Assembly (NCBI GenBank): GCA_024276195.1
Contig: JAJRXR010000021.1
Span: forward strand, 1 to 64,000
DNA: 64,000 bases
Direction of reading: 5' to 3'
Source of the DNA: Planctomycetota bacterium
GTDB taxonomy: Bacteria; Planctomycetota; Phycisphaerae; Phycisphaerales; UBA1924
In this document: piece by piece, positions 61,122-64,000 of the stretch
How the letters are laid out: each line of letters starts with the position of its first letter
How positions within the stretch are numbered: the first letter of the stretch is position 1
Position numbers and translations under genes: made by a program
Notes under the pieces: model-generated
Databases searched by the model: none
Told to the model about the DNA's origin: nothing
Seen by the model: the letters and a program-made list of their open reading frames with translations, nothing else

Positions 61122-61994
61122 TCAATCGAAGAACGAGAAGGCGGGGCCGACCGAGTGGGTGCGCGGACGCTCGACGACCTTCATCAGGGCGTCGCGCTGG
61201 CCCGCGTACAGCTCGATGCGGTTGGCGCCCTCGTTCCAGACCCCGGTCCAGTGGTTGCGTGTCGGGTGGACACCCGTGACGCGACCGAAGGTGGTGTTGA
61301 ACTCGGCCCGACCCTCGGGGCTCTGGATGTCCAGCGTGCCGCGCGATCCCGGGGGGACGACCAGGTAGACCGGACCGACCGATGAGGTCAGACGCACCGG
61401 CTCGACCAGCGGCTCGACGGCGCGAACCTCGACGCGCCCGCCCTTGCCCCCGGCGAACCCGTTCTCGACGGTAATCGCGCCGCGGATGCCGTTGATCTCC
61501 ACGTCACCGCCCGAGTTGCGCACCAGCAGCCCGTCGCAGACCGGGGTCTTGATGACCAGGTCAATTCGTGGGTGAAAGCCGCTCGGCAGCGGGGCGTTGA
61601 GCGTGGTGACGCGCAGGATCGACCGGTTCGGGCCGGCCTCGTGGACCGCCTCGATCCAGTCGGCGCTGTCGGACGTGTCGATCCCGAACGACGCGATCTC
61701 GGCTCGGTCCGAGCGCGGGATGCGCCACTCGATGACCGCTTCAGTGAGCCTGTCGCTCGCCTCGATGGTGATCGAGCCGTTCTGGTTCTCGATGTCCAGG
61801 GCCGTGAATCGACCGCGGACCACCGGCGGGCCGCTGATCTCGACCATCTTCGAGCGCTGGATCGTCACCAGGCGGCTTCGCACCCCGCCCCTTCGGCATC
61901 CGGTCATCATCAGGGCGCTGGGCAGCACAACGGCGCACACCAGCAGTCCCAGCATGACCCGGGCGCCTGTCCCTTGTCTCGTGAGTGTCGTCAT
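61122..61994 (-). CDS. DUF4097-like lipoprotein (beta-solenoid)
   Basis: 290 aa from the ATG at 61994; a GTG at 62006 is the alternative. Signal sequence with lipobox ALMMTGC (Cys near residue 33). The mature part shows repeated short strands: RFTALDIENQNGSITIEA, LLVRNSGGDVEINGIRGAITVENGFAG, VRLTSSVGPVYLVVPPGSRGTLDIQSPEGRAEFNTTFG. This is the pattern of DUF4097/adhesin-like beta-solenoid domains. Function unknown; likely an outer- or inner-membrane-anchored periplasmic protein. It stands alone with its own terminator. Confidence 0.7.
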   Translation of the reverse strand: MTTLTRQGTGARVMLGLLVCAVVLPSALMMTGCRRGGVRSRLVTIQRSKMVEISGPPVVRGRFTALDIENQNGSITIEASDRLTEAVIEWRIPRSDRAEIASFGIDTSDSADWIEAVHEAGPNRSILRVTTLNAPLPSGFHPRIDLVIKTPVCDGLLVRNSGGDVEINGIRGAITVENGFAGGKGGRVEVRAVEPLVEPVRLTSSVGPVYLVVPPGSRGTLDIQSPEGRAEFNTTFGRVTGVHPTRNHWTGVWNEGANRIELYAGQRDALMKVVERPRTHSVGPAFSFFD

Positions 61995-62578
61995 GGGTCG
62001 ATCCACCTGTCTGTTGCTCTAGAGATTTACAGGAAATGTTCGGGAAGGCCCGCTGGCCTTGCGAGTTGTCTATCGACCGAGAACCCGTGTCCCCTGATCG
62101 AGATCCGCCCTCACGGGCAAGTTTCGTCTGATACCGCCAAAAGCCCGCTGGAAGGGATTGGTTCGGAGCGCGTCCGGAAATTATCTCTGACGCATGGTAG
62201 GATCCACCCGTAGGACTCGAGACGCCCCGGGGTTCGGTGAATCCTGACGATGGGCGGTTGATTGATTACGGGCGGTCGATTCCGCCTCGGACGGTACGGA
62301 TGACCCGCATCGCGCTGGCCCGCAGGGCGGATGCGTTCGCGGGATGAACTTGGGCTGGCGATTTCAGGACCGACACTTTCTCATTCATGATCGGCATTCT
62401 CTCGACGCTTTCGCGTTCTGACGCTCACAGCCGCCCACTTTGATGCGCCTCGCTGAGGCGTACGCCAGGCCCCGCCCCCAGGGGAGGGCTTGGCCGCATC
62501 CACACCGTCCAACACACTCCGTGGCCCGTGCGCGCTGGCGCACCGGCCAAAACTGGCGCCATCGGCGCGGGGGCTGAC
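61995..62578. promoter_or_regulatory. Long divergent region with a structured leader before rny
   Basis: About 580 bases separate the lipoprotein and rny starts without a recognisable gene. Two direct repeats gggcggtygatt lie at 62252-62263 and 62270-62281. A hairpin follows with arms cgcatc (62306-62311) and gatgcg (62330-62335) and inner stem gccc/gggc. Next come gttcgcgggatgaac and, close to rny, gtgcgcgctggcgcac. These folds suggest a structured 5' leader or a small RNA. It matches no RNA family I know. Confidence 0.35.
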
Positions 62579-64000
62579 ATGGACACACACACCGATCTCT
62601 TGCTCGCCCAGGCTGGCTCTCCGGCGTCCCAGATTCTCTGGGGGGTGCTCGGCCTGGTGCTGGGCATTGTGCTCGGAGGGCTCGCCGCTCGTTTCCTCGG
62701 CGCCAAACGACTCGCCGACGCCAAAAGCGAGGGCGAGCGCATCAGCGCCCAGGCCCGCGACGAGGGCGAGACCATCCGCGAGAAGGCCAAGCTCGGGGCC
62801 GAGAAGCTCGCGCTGGAACGCAAAACCGAGTTCGAGAAGGAGGCCGAGGAGGCCCGCTCCGAGCTGCGCGACCGCGACCGCCGCCTGACCAAACGCGAGG
62901 ACCAGTTCGACCGCAAGGAACAATCACTCGACGACCGGGACCAGAGCCTGCGAGCCAAGAGCCAGACCCTCGACGACCGGGCGACCAAGCTCAGCGAGCG
63001 CGAGAGCGAGGTCAAAGCTCTGGTCGAGCAGCAGACGGAGAAGCTGCACCAGGTCGCGGGCCTGAGCCCCGACGCCGCGCGTGAGATGCTGCTCGAGCGG
63101 GTCGAGGAGAAGTGCCGCGACGAGGCGGCCAAGCTCACACGCAAGATCGTTGAAGAAGCCGAGGAGGGCGCCCGCGAGCGGGCCAACGAGATCACGCTCC
63201 AGGCGATCCAGCGCTACGCCAGCGAGACGACCAGCGAGTCCACCGTCCGCACGGTCGCGATCCCGTCCGACGACATGAAGGGACGGATCATCGGGCGCGA
63301 GGGGCGGAACATCCGTGCGATCGAGAAGGCCACGGGCGTGGACATCATCGTGGACGACACGCCGGGCGTGATCGTGGTCTCGTGCTTTGACAAGGTGCGA
63401 CAGGCGGTCGCGGTCGAGTCGATGAACCGCCTGATCGCCGACGGGCGTCTGCACCCGACGCGGATCGAAGAGGTCGTCGAGAAGGTTCGGGGCGAGATCG
63501 ACGAGGGCGTGATCAAGTCCGGCAAAGAGGCGGCCATCGAGGTCAAGCTCAAGGGCTTCCACCCCAAGGTCATCGAGGCGATGGGCAAGATGAGCTACCG
63601 AACCAGCTACGGGCAGAACGTGCTGCGCCACTCGATCGAGGTCGCGTTCCTGAGCCAGATCATCGCCGAGCAGCTCGGGCTCGACGGGCGCCTGGCGCGC
63701 CGCTGCGGGTTCCTCCACGACATCGGCAAGGCGATGGACCACGAGATGGAGGGCGGGCACCCGAAGATCGGCATGGACTTCGCCCGCCAGTATGGGGAGA
63801 AGGACGAGGCCGTCCTCAACGCCATCGGCGGGCACCACGCCGACATCCCCGCGACAACGTGGTACACCCCGATCGTCATGGCCGCCGACGCCGTCAGCTC
63901 GTCACGCCCGGGCGCCCGGCGTGAGTCGATGGAACGCTACATCCAGCGCCTCAACGAGCTGCAGGACATCGCGATGAGCCAGCCGGGTGTGATCGAGGCG
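62579..64000 (+). CDS. rny: Ribonuclease Y (5' part; runs past the window end)
   Basis: The first 474 residues are present and the frame is open to base 64000. One N-terminal membrane helix ([21 protein letters not shown], about residues 19-39) is followed by a long charged coiled coil (about 45-170). A KH domain (about 210-275, [32 protein letters not shown]) and an HD domain follow, with [23 protein letters not shown] and GGHHADIP. RNase Y is about 520 aa, so roughly the last 45 residues are missing. It makes the first endonucleolytic cut in mRNA decay in bacteria lacking or sharing RNase E. The ATG at 62579 is the first that includes the membrane anchor. Confidence 0.95.
   Translation, partial: MDTHTDLLLAQAGSPASQILWGVLGLVLGIVLGGLAARFLGAKRLADAKSEGERISAQARDEGETIREKAKLGAEKLALERKTEFEKEAEEARSELRDRDRRLTKREDQFDRKEQSLDDRDQSLRAKSQTLDDRATKLSERESEVKALVEQQTEKLHQVAGLSPDAAREMLLERVEEKCRDEAAKLTRKIVEEAEEGARERANEITLQAIQRYASETTSESTVRTVAIPSDDMKGRIIGREGRNIRAIEKATGVDIIVDDTPGVIVVSCFDKVRQAVAVESMNRLIADGRLHPTRIEEVVEKVRGEIDEGVIKSGKEAAIEVKLKGFHPKVIEAMGKMSYRTSYGQNVLRHSIEVAFLSQIIAEQLGLDGRLARRCGFLHDIGKAMDHEMEGGHPKIGMDFARQYGEKDEAVLNAIGGHHADIPATTWYTPIVMAADAVSSSRPGARRESMERYIQRLNELQDIAMSQPGVIEA

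Overview
The window is GC-rich, tightly packed bacterial chromosome. Many start/stop codons overlap by 1 to 4 bases (ATGA, GTGA or TGATG). The best fit is a planctomycete of the class Phycisphaerae. The reasons are the paired dockerin-like C-terminal repeats of the type ADLAAPFGTLDFSDVV..FLGAFGA, very large pilin-like proteins, secreted proteins with jelly-roll-like modules, and weak or absent Shine-Dalgarno sites in front of many genes. This is inference from sequence character; no 16S gene is present.

Layout. 1-2.7 kb (minus): tRNA-Gly, an RluA-like/methyltransferase fusion and a stand-alone CoaB domain. 2.9-19.9 kb (plus): type IV pilus-like cluster A, with a PilB-like ATPase interrupted by an in-frame amber codon, PilT, an intact PilB, PilC and five pilin-like proteins in the order G-H-I-J-K, ending in a 1837-residue K/PilX-like protein. 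20.0-31.7 kb (plus): tRNA-Pro, M16 zinc protease, two subunits of an Opp/Dpp-type ABC transporter, a GT4-like glycosyltransferase, a secreted unknown, XseA, XseB, prepilin peptidase and a Pal/OmpA-type lipoprotein. 31.7-39.7 kb: tRNA-Val, tRNA-Thr and tRNA-Tyr, and four exported proteins: a fibro-slime protein, a coupled pair of surface proteins, and a zinc metalloprotease with tandem modules and dockerin-like repeats. 39.7-52.2 kb (plus): cluster B, with a sensor kinase, a STAS protein, GspE, GspF, PilM, PilN, PilO, a PilP/GspC-like protein and five pseudopilins (G-H-J-I-K). 52.3-55.4 kb (minus): HD-GYP protein, response regulator and YhhQ. 55.5-60 kb (plus): ScpB, lipoprotein, DUF58 and a TgpA-type transglutaminase. 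60-64 kb: a PilZ-like protein, a lipoprotein on the opposite strand, and the 5' part of rny.

How the genes fit together. The window carries two separate pilin-assembly machines, each with its own set of G/H/I/J/K-type subunits, and one prepilin peptidase that could process both. All three PilB/GspE-type ATPases have N-terminal motifs resembling the c-di-GMP-binding MshEN motif. An HD-GYP phosphodiesterase with its own response regulator lies next to cluster B, and a PilZ-like protein lies further on. A c-di-GMP-controlled secretion or pilus apparatus is therefore a reasonable model. No secretin gene is visible in the window, so the outer-membrane exit must be encoded elsewhere or differ. The secreted proteins between the clusters are candidate cargo, but that link is inference.
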